NCBI RefSeq assembly: GCF_034651555.1
Contig: NZ_JAYEEQ010000001.1
Span: 62,001-126,000 of the forward strand
DNA length: 64,000 nt
Reading direction: 5' to 3'
DNA from: Aurantibrevibacter litoralis
Lineage (GTDB): Bacteria; Bacteroidota; Bacteroidia; Flavobacteriales; Flavobacteriaceae
Positions 10,299-18,846 of this stretch are shown piece by piece. A program made the position numbers and the translations under genes. Each line of letters starts with the position of its first letter. Positions within the stretch are counted from its first letter, which is position 1. The notes beneath the pieces were generated by a model, which saw only the letters and a program-made list of their open reading frames with translations, did no database searches and had not been told where the DNA came from.

Positions 10299-13079
10299 TT
10301 ATAATTCTAATATATAATTGGTGAGGCTTGTTTCGTGCGGTAATTCCATCTTTTTTCGGAGTCTGTACCGTTTTACTTCAACGCTTTTTGCAGAAATATT
10401 AAGGAGCGGTGCAATTTCTTTAGAGGCCAAATTTAATCGGAGATACGCACATAGTTTTAGATCATTTGGAGTTAAATCGGGATGTAATTGTTTTATTTTT
10501 TTGAGAAAATCCTTATCGGCATTGTTAAAGGCAGTTTCAAAAAACAACCAATCGTCTTCGTTATTGATATTCCTATCTATGGTTCTAATAACTGAATTTA
10601 TCTGCTGCTTGCTCTCTAAATTCTTTAATTGATCTTTAACTGCATTTAAAAATTCGTTCTTTTTAATGAGACTCATGGTAGATACCGCTAATTCTCTGTT
10701 TTTACTGTCAATTTCCTGTGCGAGCTTCTCGTTTTCTACCTGAACTATTTTTTTCATGGCCTTAAGTTTTTTACGCTTTACCTTTTTTTTGTTTTCTTTT
10801 ACCAATAGTTCTTGTTGTTTTCGGTAATACGCTTTGTAAATTTTGTGAACTCCTATCAACATAAAAATACCGCATCCTATATAGGTGAGAATCGCCCATG
10901 GGGATAAATACCATGGTTTGGCAATTTCAAATTCATAGATTCCTTCATTTACGGTAAAGGTATTTCCAATTTGGGCGCGTACCATAAAGGTATATGCGCC
11001 ATGAGGTAAATTATTGAAGGTGGTTTCTGGAGTGGTACTCCATTTGCTCCATTCGTTATAAAGGCCAACCAATTTGTATTGATAATTTACCTCGGTATAT
11101 TTATCATATTCGGGCACACTGTAAAAAAAACGCAGGTTATTTTCATTAGACTTAAATTCAGTTTCTGTGGTAAGAGAAATGGGCCGTTCTTCGGTTGCCA
11201 AAAATGAAGCAAATACAGCATCGATATGAATGCTATAATTTTTGTCTTCAATCTTAGACAAATCGATCGTTATGTAGCCATTAGACGTTCCTATTAGATA
11301 GTGCTGATCTTTTAAAAACGTAAGACTTTCAAAGCCTAAAACACCCATGCTTTTTCTGAAGGATGAGGGCACTGCTATTTTTACGGTTTTTGGACTATTT
11401 TTGAATTTATCGGGGGCAACAATTAAAATATTATGCTCGGCAAACCCCCAAAGGCCTTTAGAATAAGGGTCCGATACTAAGATGCCTAGCGGATGTTCGT
11501 CGTCCATAAAGAAGGCCTTTGTTAACAAGGTATCCAATTTAAATTGTGCATCGTTATAGGCAAAAATACCACGATCACTACTGTACAGTATGCGCGATTC
11601 ATGTTTCACTAAACTGGCACCGGTCCCCTGAGGTGCTTCTTTATCTAAACCGATGATTTGAGTAAAATTGTCATCAACCTTAATTTTATATACTCCTTTA
11701 TATTCATGGTTTACCAATAGCTCGTTTGGGGCAATAAATTCGAAGAAGCGACTAGAAATATCAAAGCCATCTATTTTGTTGCGTAAACTCCATTGCTCAT
11801 TGTGGTAATGAAGTACACTAAGCCCGTTATAATTGCCCTGAAGCAGTAAATTTTCGGCTCCTTCTATTTCTTTAATTTCCCATGTTCCCGGAAAATCGGA
11901 AATAGAAATAGCCTTATTTTCGCTAATGAGGAATGTTCCTTTGTTGTGCCCACAGAAGAGAAGGCCTTTAATTTCACGCAAACACCATACTTGACCTTCG
12001 GTGTCCGGGATTAACCGAAATGTATCATCTTGGGATTGCATGTTTTTAATGAATAACCCTTGATTGGTGCCTAAATACAAATTATCTTCAAAAATTTTGG
12101 CAGCATAGACCACCCCTAATTTACCTGCTTCATCTCTGAATTCGGTAAAAGGAGAGTTCATGTTGATAACACTAACGCCATTGTCTAAACCGAGCCAAAG
12201 GTTATTTTCATGGTCTTCAAATAAGGCCAGGACCGTATTGTCGTTTAGACCTTTTACTTTGTTGATATGCTGTAGGGTTTTACCGGTGATATCTATTTGA
12301 TACATTCCATCAGAAATGGTACCTAAAATGATACTTCCGTCGTTTAATTGCAAGCTGCTATAGATGTTGGTGGGCTGCCAACTGATGTTCCACGGGCTTA
12401 ATTCTTTCTCCTTCAGAAAATAAAAGGAACCTTGCTCTGTGAGGAGTAAAGGCATATCCTCAGCTTCCATCATTCCAATGATGATATTTTCCCTCACCAC
12501 GGGGTGATCGGATACCAAGATGGCTGCTCCGTGTTCAATTTTATATAACCCATGGTTTACTTTCTGAAAAAACACTTCGTTCTTTAGTTTAAAAATACGC
12601 GCCCTTGTTGATTTAGAATCTACGATTTCCAAACTGCCATCCGCAGTGTTAAACATATAAATACGCTCCAGCGATTGAAACAATACCCAATCCTCGTAAT
12701 GCAAAATATTCCAAAACTGTTCGTCTTCTATTAAAGGCACTTGGCGTTCGGTGGTTAATGAGTGATATTGTAGTTGCCCCAATTTATCCTTTTCCCAAAA
12801 ACCGAATTCCATATAGCAGCCCGTATAAATTCGATCTTCAATAGCTTTTACAGATCTAATGATAGAACCATTTGGCGATGGATACAGTTTCCAGACGGCT
12901 CCATTAAAGGCTAACAAGCCACCATTGTTGGCGACATAAATTTTTTTATCAACGGCTTGTGATACACCCCAATTTTGATTTTCGGCATTATAATGAAGTG
13001 GCGCATAGTTTTGCACCGGGGGTAGGGCTTGCGAAAAAAGGCGTATCGATACGAGTAGAAAAAGCCATTTTAGAGCCAT
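10299..13079 (-). CDS. Membrane-anchored propeller / Y_Y_Y / LuxR-like HTH regulator of the PUL
   Basis: 926-residue sensor-regulator. A signal peptide or N-terminal anchor (MALKWLFLLVSIRLFSQA) precedes about 600 residues of two-component-regulator-type beta-propeller repeats (for example NDNTVLALFEDHENNLWLGLDNG). A Y_Y_Y immunoglobulin-like domain follows (about 640-735, with LPHGAYTFMVRAQIGN), then one transmembrane helix (about 738-760, WAILTYIGCGIFMLIGV), a Lys/Glu-rich coiled coil, and a C-terminal LuxR-like helix-turn-helix (LTPNDLKLCAYLRLNLASKEIAPLLNISAKSVEVKRYRLRKKM). There is no histidine kinase or receiver domain. Placed just upstream of susC in the same orientation, it most likely senses a glucan product in the periplasm and controls the PUL. 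Confidence 0.85.
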   Translation of the reverse strand: MALKWLFLLVSIRLFSQALPPVQNYAPLHYNAENQNWGVSQAVDKKIYVANNGGLLAFNGAVWKLYPSPNGSIIRSVKAIEDRIYTGCYMEFGFWEKDKLGQLQYHSLTTERQVPLIEDEQFWNILHYEDWVLFQSLERIYMFNTADGSLEIVDSKSTRARIFKLKNEVFFQKVNHGLYKIEHGAAILVSDHPVVRENIIIGMMEAEDMPLLLTEQGSFYFLKEKELSPWNISWQPTNIYSSLQLNDGSIILGTISDGMYQIDITGKTLQHINKVKGLNDNTVLALFEDHENNLWLGLDNGVSVINMNSPFTEFRDEAGKLGVVYAAKIFEDNLYLGTNQGLFIKNMQSQDDTFRLIPDTEGQVWCLREIKGLLFCGHNKGTFLISENKAISISDFPGTWEIKEIEGAENLLLQGNYNGLSVLHYHNEQWSLRNKIDGFDISSRFFEFIAPNELLVNHEYKGVYKIKVDDNFTQIIGLDKEAPQGTGASLVKHESRILYSSDRGIFAYNDAQFKLDTLLTKAFFMDDEHPLGILVSDPYSKGLWGFAEHNILIVAPDKFKNSPKTVKIAVPSSFRKSMGVLGFESLTFLKDQHYLIGTSNGYITIDLSKIEDKNYSIHIDAVFASFLATEERPISLTTETEFKSNENNLRFFYSVPEYDKYTEVNYQYKLVGLYNEWSKWSTTPETTFNNLPHGAYTFMVRAQIGNTFTVNEGIYEFEIAKPWYLSPWAILTYIGCGIFMLIGVHKIYKAYYRKQQELLVKENKKKVKRKKLKAMKKIVQVENEKLAQEIDSKNRELAVSTMSLIKKNEFLNAVKDQLKNLESKQQINSVIRTIDRNINNEDDWLFFETAFNNADKDFLKKIKQLHPDLTPNDLKLCAYLRLNLASKEIAPLLNISAKSVEVKRYRLRKKMELPHETSLTNYILEL

Positions 13080-13486
13080 AAATGAAGCGTTTATTCTCCT
13101 TAAATATACTACTATCTACTTCTAATTGCTATTTTTTTTGAAGGGTAATAGCAAAAGCACAATCTCAATACCCATTTGAAAGCTATAACGCGGGGTACTA
13201 TGATCCTAGTCCTTTAGTTTGGGCACCCATGGTTAAAAGCCAAAGGCGGGTTATCCGTCTTTCGGCAATAGAAGTTCAGTTTTCACTAGGAAAACTACGA
13301 GCCAAAAGGCACGTTGTTAAACGCAGTGTGAAAGTAGGTAAATACCTTATATTTTTTAAGGTAGAAGGGTTCTATCAATTAATAAAACCCGAAGTGCTCG
13401 GGTTTTATTAAAATATTACAGTTTACAAAAATAGGTTTTTGGGTGTACTATGTTCAAAATTTTGGGGAGACAGGGATAAACTTGGC
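13080..13486. other. Intergenic, no gene called
   Basis: 407 bp between the PUL regulator and the small membrane protein. It should contain the promoter of the regulator on the minus strand. A 60-codon plus-strand reading frame at 13229-13411 has no recognisable product, runs through the terminator hairpin and is not believed. Only the terminator at 13381-13409 is clearly supported. Confidence 0.5.
13381..13409. terminator. Bidirectional Rho-independent terminator
   Basis: Perfect 12-bp stem AATAAAACCCGA / TCGGGTTTTATT with a 5-nt loop and T-rich ends on both strands. It lies about 80 bp downstream of the small membrane protein gene on the minus strand and would end that transcript. Confidence 0.8.
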
Positions 13487-13615
13487 TTAAAAGAAACCAA
13501 ATGCGGCCAAAATCAGGCAGATTAGAACCGCTGCAAGAATGCCAATGAGTACAATAACCATAAGGCTAAGAAACCCATTCAACACCTTGGTGCCAAAAGT
13601 AACATGGTCTTCCAT
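13487..13615 (-). CDS. 42-residue single-pass membrane protein (intact copy)
   Basis: Short frame from ATG at 13615: MEDHVTFGTKVLNGFL, then a hydrophobic helix of about 24 residues (LMVIVLIGILAAVLICLILAAFGFF). It is supported as real because a second, frameshifted copy with a matching N terminus (DDHIPSNAKVLHGF) and the same ALIGIL helix core lies at 15398-15546. Both copies sit just downstream of a sugar-porter gene or its remnant. Function unknown; perhaps an accessory to the transporter, an idea that rests only on the repeated adjacency. Confidence 0.55.
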   Translation of the reverse strand: MEDHVTFGTKVLNGFLSLMVIVLIGILAAVLICLILAAFGFF

Positions 13616-13729
13616 ATATTGAATTGTTTTCACTAAAATAATAAATAAATACCTAATAATGAAATAGGTAGCTGTTTATTTCGACCAACGGTAGTGCCGT
13701 TATTGTTTTTAAACGACGGGCGACCGTTT

Positions 13730-13876
13730 TTATCGACCAAAGGTATTTGTGTATGGCGTATAGGCTTGCAGTTGTTCTCCGCTGAGTTTTTCACTAAGAG
13801 CTTCAAAGGAAACTCCTTTGGTTTCCGGCATCCCTGGGAAGGACGAACAGAATCGGCACAGGAAAAGGATCTGCAG
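13730..13876 (-). pseudogene. 3' remnant of a second sugar-porter MFS gene
   Basis: Read on the minus strand this encodes about LQILFLCRF..., then MPETKGVSFEALSEKLSGEQLQAY and a few further codons to a stop at 13730. This matches the C terminus of the intact transporter at 15679-17010 (LQLLFVRFMMPETKGVSLEALSEKLSG). All upstream transporter sequence is missing. At about 13871-13876 (CTGCAG) the sequence passes directly into the hairpin repeat that flanks the intact gene. So the body of a duplicated transporter gene appears to have been deleted. Confidence 0.75.
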
Positions 13877-14017
13877 TTCCGGGTGAGGTAAAATACAAAA
13901 TTTCGGTTTTTAGACCCAAAGGCCAAAATGAAACTGGCGAAACCCGTACTGAGCGCAGTAGAAGTATACCCCTATGGCTTTCATCGGGGATAGTCCGTTT
14001 CAAGGAATTTTTTATTG
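13871..14017. repeat. Hairpin-rich repeat, copy 1 (truncated at its left end)
   Basis: Nearly the same sequence as 14922-15138 and 17087-17301 from GCAGTTCCGGGTGAGG onward, including the signature GAGCGCAGTAGAAGTATACC and a terminal T-rich tract. The first 65 bp or so found in the other copies are missing, replaced by the transporter remnant. The rest of 14018-14167 shows no gene. Confidence 0.8.
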
Positions 14018-14167
14018 GAAATTTTGAGGATGTCTGTCTTATAAAAGGGAAGATGAATGTGGTCTTAGGGAATTTTACGAATAGTCTTATTCACATTAGA
14101 ATTTAATATAATGCCCCGGTTATTTCGTGGAATTAATTTGGAAACTACTCGGTCTAGCTAGGCAATA

Positions 14168-14198
14168 AAAAAACCGCCACATAGGTGTAGCGGTTTTT
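14168..14198 (-). terminator. Rho-independent terminator of the fasciclin gene
   Basis: Stem AAAAACCGC / GCGGTTTTT with additional inner CAC/GTG pairing, ending in a T run on the minus strand. It lies about 20 bp beyond the fasciclin stop. Confidence 0.8.
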
Positions 14199-14218
14199 GG
14201 AAGGGATCGGGTTCAATC

Positions 14219-14815
14219 TTATTTTGGTAATATCACGGCATCAATAGCATGAATAACGCCATTTGAGGCAGCAACATCGGCTATTACAACAGTTGCTGTT
14301 CCGCCATTGGCATCAGTCAAAATAACATTACCATCTTTTAGACTTAAATCGATGGTTCCGCCTTGTACGGTGGTAACGGTAAATTTGCCGTTATTTTTTT
14401 TAATGGCGTCAATTACGGTAGCGGCTTCAAATTTTCCTGAAACGACATGGTACGTTAAAACACCGGTCAACTGATCTTTTCTTTCGGGTTTTAAAAGACC
14501 CGCTACCGTGCCTTCGGGTAGTTTTGAAAAACCGTCGTTAGTAGGGGCAAATACCGTAAATGGGCCAGCACTACTTAGGGTTTCTACCAAACCTGCTGCT
14601 TTAACCGCAGCTACAAGTGTTGTAAAGTTCTCGTTAGAAACGGCTACTTCCACAATGTTTGGTTCGGCTACCGCTTGCGGTGTTTCAATACGCACTTCGG
14701 TAGTTTCGAGAGAGGCTTGATCCAAGATTTCTGTGGTTTCTTTCTTTGTTTGGCCGCAAGAAGTTGCGATAACTCCTACCAGGGCCAAGGTGCTCATAGT
14801 TTTTACTAATTTCAT
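14219..14815 (-). CDS. Fasciclin-domain lipoprotein
   Basis: 198 residues. Lipoprotein signal MKLVKTMSTLALVGVIATSC, then a short acidic/Thr-rich spacer and one fasciclin (FAS1) domain at about 58-197. FAS1 hallmarks are present: GPFTVFAPTNDGFSKLPEG, LTGVLTYHVVSG, NGGTATVVIADVAASNGVIHAIDAVILP. FAS1 domains act in adhesion or extracellular-matrix contact; the bacterial lipoprotein versions are mostly uncharacterised. It sits alone between hairpin-repeat copies 1 and 2 with its own terminator. Confidence 0.93.
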   Translation of the reverse strand: MKLVKTMSTLALVGVIATSCGQTKKETTEILDQASLETTEVRIETPQAVAEPNIVEVAVSNENFTTLVAAVKAAGLVETLSSAGPFTVFAPTNDGFSKLPEGTVAGLLKPERKDQLTGVLTYHVVSGKFEAATVIDAIKKNNGKFTVTTVQGGTIDLSLKDGNVILTDANGGTATVVIADVAASNGVIHAIDAVILPK

Positions 14816-14921
14816 AACAATTTTTTTTAGATTTTATCAAAAGTAAGTCTATTTATGGTGGACAAATCATAATTATTGTTTAAATATTTTCAAAAAGTGT
14901 TAAACAAAATAATCATATTAA

Positions 14922-15138
14922 TCTAAAGATTCCCCGACCCTTGTGTCGTGGTTTCCTATTTATGGCTCTTTTGGAGGGGTCGGAACTGCCTTTTTGCAGT
15001 TCCGGGTGAGGTATAATACAACATTTCGGCTTTTGGCACAAAGGCCAAGATGAAACTGGCGAAACCCGTACTGAGCGCAGTAGAAGTATACCCCTATGGC
15101 TTTCATCGGGGATAGTCAGTTTAAAGAAATTTTTTATT
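14922..15138. repeat. Hairpin-rich repeat, copy 2
   Basis: About 217 bp starting TCTAAAGATTCCCCGA and ending in a T-rich tract. It contains the perfect 8-bp hairpin GGAACTGC-CTTTTT-GCAGTTCC and a weaker GGC/GCC hairpin. It matches copy 3 over its full length. It lies upstream of the fasciclin start (14815) in minus-strand terms. The following stretch 15139-15397 holds no gene that I can support. Confidence 0.85.
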
Positions 15139-15397
15139 TGGTCGTGTTCTTAGCACAAAAAAAGCCCGGTGGTAGCACGGACGTTCTTCTATTTCTAACT
15201 GCAGGTTTTTAACGTCTTAACAATGGTATTCCACTTTGAGGAATTCTAAAATAAGTAGTAACGGCCTATAAAACAGGCGCTAATGCACAACTAATTTTAA
15301 ATTCACTCATTTGAAAAATAAAATCACTACCTATCAATTTTTAATTTTTTTCTTTACACCCTAGCGGGGTGATAGGTTTGCGGCAAAATAGAACCCA

Positions 15398-15546
15398 TTA
15401 CACAACAAAAAGTCCCTTAGCGACAACTGCTAATGAAGGGCAAACCACTAAGGCAAACAGAATGCCAATAAGCGCTATAGCCAAAAGGCTTAAAACCCAT
15501 GTAAGACCTTGGCGTTAGAAGGAATATGGTCGTCTATAAATTTCAT
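15398..15546 (-). pseudogene. Frameshifted copy of the small membrane protein
   Basis: Starts MKFIDDHIPSNAKVLHGF, then meets TAA. Restoring one base at that point gives LSLLAIALIGILFALVVC and continues to a stop at 15398. The total is 149 nt, one short of a whole number of codons. The protein parallels the intact 42-residue copy at 13487-13615, whose matching segment is GFLSLMVIVLIGILAAVLIC. It lies about 130 bp beyond the transporter stop. Confidence 0.65.
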
Positions 15547-15678
15547 TGTTTCTTTTGAAGAACAGTATAAAAATCTAATAATGGTGCAGATAGATTTTTA
15601 TTATATCAATCATAATACCTATCGTGTTTAAACCACAGGCTACAGTTTTTGGCGACCAATTGTATTTATAAATGAAGT

Positions 15679-17010
15679 TTAGGCTTTTAGCCTTGTTCCA
15701 CTGAGTTTTTCGCTAAGCGCTTCTAAGGAAACTCCTTTGGTTTCCGGCATCATAAAACGAACAAAAAGTAACTGAAGCACCATCATAAAAGCAAATATTC
15801 CAAAAACAATACCGGGGCCAATAAGGGCAAATAAGGTTGGTATTGATGAAGGGATAATCCAAGCCAAAACCCAATGCACCGAACTGCCAAAGGCCTGTCC
15901 TGAGCCTCTTAAATGATTCGGAAATACTTCCGAGATAAACACCCAAATCACCGCACCTTGTCCTATGGCATGTGAAGCAATAAATATGAAGAGAAAGATG
16001 GGTACCGCCATACCCTGCCAATCTAGGATAAAAGCGGCTGCAACCAGAGACAATGAAATAATGTAACCTACAGAGCCAAAATACATCAGTTGTCTTCTGC
16101 CGAGCTTATCTATCAGGGATATGCCAATTATGGTGAATAATAGATTTGTAGCTCCAATCCCAATGCTGCTCAAAAGTGCCGTGCTTTCACCCAAGCCGGC
16201 GGCTTCAAAAATTCTGGGAGCGTAGTATAGAAAGGCATTGATGCCTGAAAATTGATTAAAAAAAGCAATAAGAAAGGCTAAGGTTAACGGAAATCGGTAT
16301 TTTTTCATAAAAATACTTTCTGTGGCATCACTGTCTTTTTTATGAACATCCATATCGTGCTGCAGTTGTGCTACGGTAAGTTCCGGATTTAATTTTGCCA
16401 ACACTTTTTCGGCTTCAAGAGTTCGGTTTTTTGTTAGAAGCCAACGCGGACTTTCCGGCACAAAAAGGATAAAAATAGAATATACAATGGCAGGAATTGC
16501 TTCTACACCAACCATCCAACGCCAATCGTTTTCGCCCATGCCACTCAATAGGTAATTGGAGAAAAAGGCGATTAAAATTCCAAATACAAGCATGAATTGG
16601 TAGAGCCCTACCAGTCGGCCACGATCTTTGGCTGGGGCTATTTCGGAAATATAAGCCGGAGCAGCTACCGTAGATGCACCTACACCCAAACCACCGAGAA
16701 ATCTAAAAAAGCCAAAGGTGATGGGGTCGTTTGAAAAAGCAGAACCTATGGCAGAGACCGAATAAAGTATTCCAATCCATATTAAGGTTTTTTTTCTTCC
16801 TATTTTGTTGGTAGGGATACCACCAAAAATGGCGCCTACAACAGTACCAAATAAAGCCATACCAATAACGACGGTACCATGTATAACGTCTGATGAATTC
16901 CATAAGAGCTGTAATTTTTTTTCCGCTCCAGAAATAACTACGGTATCAAATCCAAACAAAAAGCCGGCTAGAGCGGCTATAAGGGAAATTCTTAAAATCT
17001 TGGAATCCAT
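15679..17010 (-). CDS. Sugar-porter family MFS transporter
   Basis: 443 residues with 12 predicted membrane helices. Sugar-porter signatures are visible: GFLFGFDTVVISGA in helix 1, NKIGRKKT after helix 2, FRFLGGLGVGASTVAAPAYISEIAPAKDRGRLVG (helix 4 to loop), the PESPRWLL motif after helix 6, FNQFSGINAFLYYAPRIFEAAG in helix 7, DKLGRRQLMY, and a C-terminal PETKGVSLE. It imports monosaccharides by proton symport or facilitated diffusion through the inner membrane. Being close to a laminarin-type PUL, it may take up released glucose (inference). It is flanked by hairpin-repeat copy 3 upstream and a decayed small membrane gene downstream. Confidence 0.93.
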   Translation of the reverse strand: MDSKILRISLIAALAGFLFGFDTVVISGAEKKLQLLWNSSDVIHGTVVIGMALFGTVVGAIFGGIPTNKIGRKKTLIWIGILYSVSAIGSAFSNDPITFGFFRFLGGLGVGASTVAAPAYISEIAPAKDRGRLVGLYQFMLVFGILIAFFSNYLLSGMGENDWRWMVGVEAIPAIVYSIFILFVPESPRWLLTKNRTLEAEKVLAKLNPELTVAQLQHDMDVHKKDSDATESIFMKKYRFPLTLAFLIAFFNQFSGINAFLYYAPRIFEAAGLGESTALLSSIGIGATNLLFTIIGISLIDKLGRRQLMYFGSVGYIISLSLVAAAFILDWQGMAVPIFLFIFIASHAIGQGAVIWVFISEVFPNHLRGSGQAFGSSVHWVLAWIIPSSIPTLFALIGPGIVFGIFAFMMVLQLLFVRFMMPETKGVSLEALSEKLSGTRLKA

Positions 17011-17086
17011 AAAAAGTGGGTATTGGTTTGTGTAAAACTAACAAAAAAAAGTAAGGTTAAGCAAGATTTGTTCAAACCCTTTTCAA

Positions 17087-17301
17087 TCTAAAGATTCCCC
17101 GATCCTTGGGTTGGGGTTTCCTATTTATCGCTCCTTTGGAGCGATTGGAACTGCCTTTTTGCAGTTCCAGGTGAGGTAAAATACGAAATTTCGGTTTTTG
17201 GCCCAAAGGCCAAAACGAAACTGGCGAAACCCGTATTGAGCGCAGTAGAAGTATACCCCTATGGCTTGCCTCGGGAAAAGTCAGTTTCAAGAATTTTTTT
17301 A
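17087..17301. repeat. Hairpin-rich repeat, copy 3 (best preserved)
   Basis: About 215 bp starting TCTAAAGATTCCCCGA. Three consecutive perfect 8-bp hairpins are seen: ATCGCTCC-TTT-GGAGCGAT (17127-17145), GGAACTGC-CTTTTT-GCAGTTCC (17147-17168) and TTTTGGCC-CAAA-GGCCAAAA (17196-17215). A conserved block around GAGCGCAGTAGAAGTATACC and a T-rich end follow. It lies just upstream of the transporter start. No gene is seen in the rest of the gap to 17487. Confidence 0.85.
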
Positions 17302-17487
17302 TTGCACTACTTCGCCAGATAAAAGATTATCATTCCGTTGCGGATGTTGACGTTCGGCTAAGCAGCATATCCACCGAACAACGAAGGAAGGCGAAACAGG
17401 AACGGCATTAATTACAGGTACATAAACATTCACCGATCAAAGTTCCCTGGGTGCACCAAGGGGTATAATGCGCATACACAAGATCGG

Positions 17488-18729
17488 TTAGGGAAGTAAA
17501 AGGGTATTAGTAAAGGAACTAATTTTAGAGCTAGCGCCTTTGTTTTGCAGAATGTAAGTGGCATTCGCTTGTCCTGCCGTCTTTCGAAAACTAGTATGGG
17601 CAAGAAACCGATCCATCAACTCAGAAAAATCGGTCGCATTATTTATACTAAAAACACCTTGTAAAGCAACTAAATCTGCTACCTCTTTAAAACCGCTATA
17701 GCGCGGGCCTATAATTACCGGAATTCCAAATACGGCGGGCTCTAAGGTATTATGTAGGCCAGTTGCAAATCCCCCGCCAACATAGGCTGTATCGGCGTAA
17801 CTGTACACTTTGGTCAATAAACCTATAGTATCCAAAATCAACACATCATAATCTTCAATGGTTTTTTTCGAGAGTTCAGAATAGAGAATCGTTTTTTTCT
17901 GAAGACTATTTTTCAGGCCATTTATTTTTTCCGGAATTATTTTATGAGGTGCAATAACGTATTTCGTCGGTGCATTAGAAGTATTGATATAGTTGGCAAT
18001 AACAGCCTCATCTTCGGGCCAGGTGCTGCCTGCAACGACACAAAGGGCATCTTGTTTAAATTGTGACATAAACGACAGCGTATTATCGCGTTCCAAAATT
18101 TCCGACACGCGATCCAGACGGGTATCTCCGTTTACGGTAACCCGGGTAATTTTTATAGATTGTAGCAGTTCTTTTGATTGTTCGTCCTGCACAAAAAGAT
18201 GCGTAAAGGCCCCAAGTGCCCTACGCATGAGGCTTCCGTGCCATTTAAAAAACAGTTGATTAGGGCGAAAAATTGCCGATATGAGAAGCGTAGGAATCGT
18301 TTTGCGTTGCAAGGTTCTAAGGAAATTAGGCCAGATCTCGTATTTTACAAAAATAGCCAAGACCGGCTGTGTAATCTCTAAAAAACGAACCGCATTGCGG
18401 CGTGTATCTAAGGGTAAGTAGGTTATAAAATCGGCAGCATCACTATTCTTTTTTACTTCATATCCCGATGGAGAAAAGAATGTTATAAGTGTTTTGTAAT
18501 GCGGGTACTGGGCCTTTATTTTTTCAATAACGGGCAATCCTTGTTCAAATTCGCCCAAAGAAGCGCAATGCATCCAAACTACCTTGTCGCCTTTGGTAAT
18601 GTGCTTTTCCAAATAAGGAAAAACCCTTTTTCGCCCTGAGGCAAACAATTTTAATTTCGGATGAAATAGACCCGTAAATCCGACGATTAGCGAGGCAATG
18701 TGAATAATAAAGTCATAGATTAGGTACAC
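17488..18729 (-). CDS. waaA: 3-deoxy-D-manno-octulosonic acid (Kdo) transferase
   Basis: 413 residues. An N-terminal hydrophobic anchor (MYLIYDFIIHIASLIVG) is followed by the GT30 N-terminal Kdo transferase domain: VWMHCASLGEFEQGLPVIE with the conserved Gly-Glu-Phe, ITFFSPSGYEV, YLPLDTRRN, and VKYEIWPNFL. The C-terminal GT-B half has GSTWPEDEAVI, APHKIIPE, and the donor-site region YVGGGFATGLHNTLEPAVFGIPVIIGP. It transfers Kdo from CMP-Kdo to lipid A precursor on the inner face of the cytoplasmic membrane. Divergent from the aminotransferase gene, sharing a short promoter region. Confidence 0.96.
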   Translation of the reverse strand: MYLIYDFIIHIASLIVGFTGLFHPKLKLFASGRKRVFPYLEKHITKGDKVVWMHCASLGEFEQGLPVIEKIKAQYPHYKTLITFFSPSGYEVKKNSDAADFITYLPLDTRRNAVRFLEITQPVLAIFVKYEIWPNFLRTLQRKTIPTLLISAIFRPNQLFFKWHGSLMRRALGAFTHLFVQDEQSKELLQSIKITRVTVNGDTRLDRVSEILERDNTLSFMSQFKQDALCVVAGSTWPEDEAVIANYINTSNAPTKYVIAPHKIIPEKINGLKNSLQKKTILYSELSKKTIEDYDVLILDTIGLLTKVYSYADTAYVGGGFATGLHNTLEPAVFGIPVIIGPRYSGFKEVADLVALQGVFSINNATDFSELMDRFLAHTSFRKTAGQANATYILQNKGASSKISSFTNTLLLP

Positions 18730-18789
18730 CCGAATTTTCTTTAGGGCTAAAATACGGTACTTTCCCTAAAATCATTGGTCACAGTTCCG

Positions 18790-18797
18790 TATTTTTG
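18790..18797 (+). promoter_or_regulatory. Candidate Bacteroidota -7 element for the aminotransferase gene
   Basis: TATTTTTG matches the TAnnTTTG consensus, 50 bp upstream of the chosen start at 18847. A TTG-containing -33 element is only poorly placed (near 18775). Position and consensus support it weakly. Confidence 0.4.
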
Positions 18798-18846
18798 TAC
18801 TATCGTTAGCGCAATGCACCTTTTGCCAAAACTAAAGAAGACCCGT

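Noticed and set aside
13229..13411. 60-codon plus-strand frame in the gap after the PUL regulator
   Set aside because: Basic, low-complexity product without family, and it runs through a perfect terminator hairpin; no upstream signals.
13633..14003. Overlapping minus-strand frames of 66-97 codons near the transporter remnant
   Set aside because: They read the transporter remnant or hairpin repeat in wrong frames; the remnant frame with PETKG explains the sequence better.
17401..17487. Possible small RNA or leader between hairpin repeat copy 3 and waaA
   Set aside because: No stable hairpin with T-run and no conserved block recognised.
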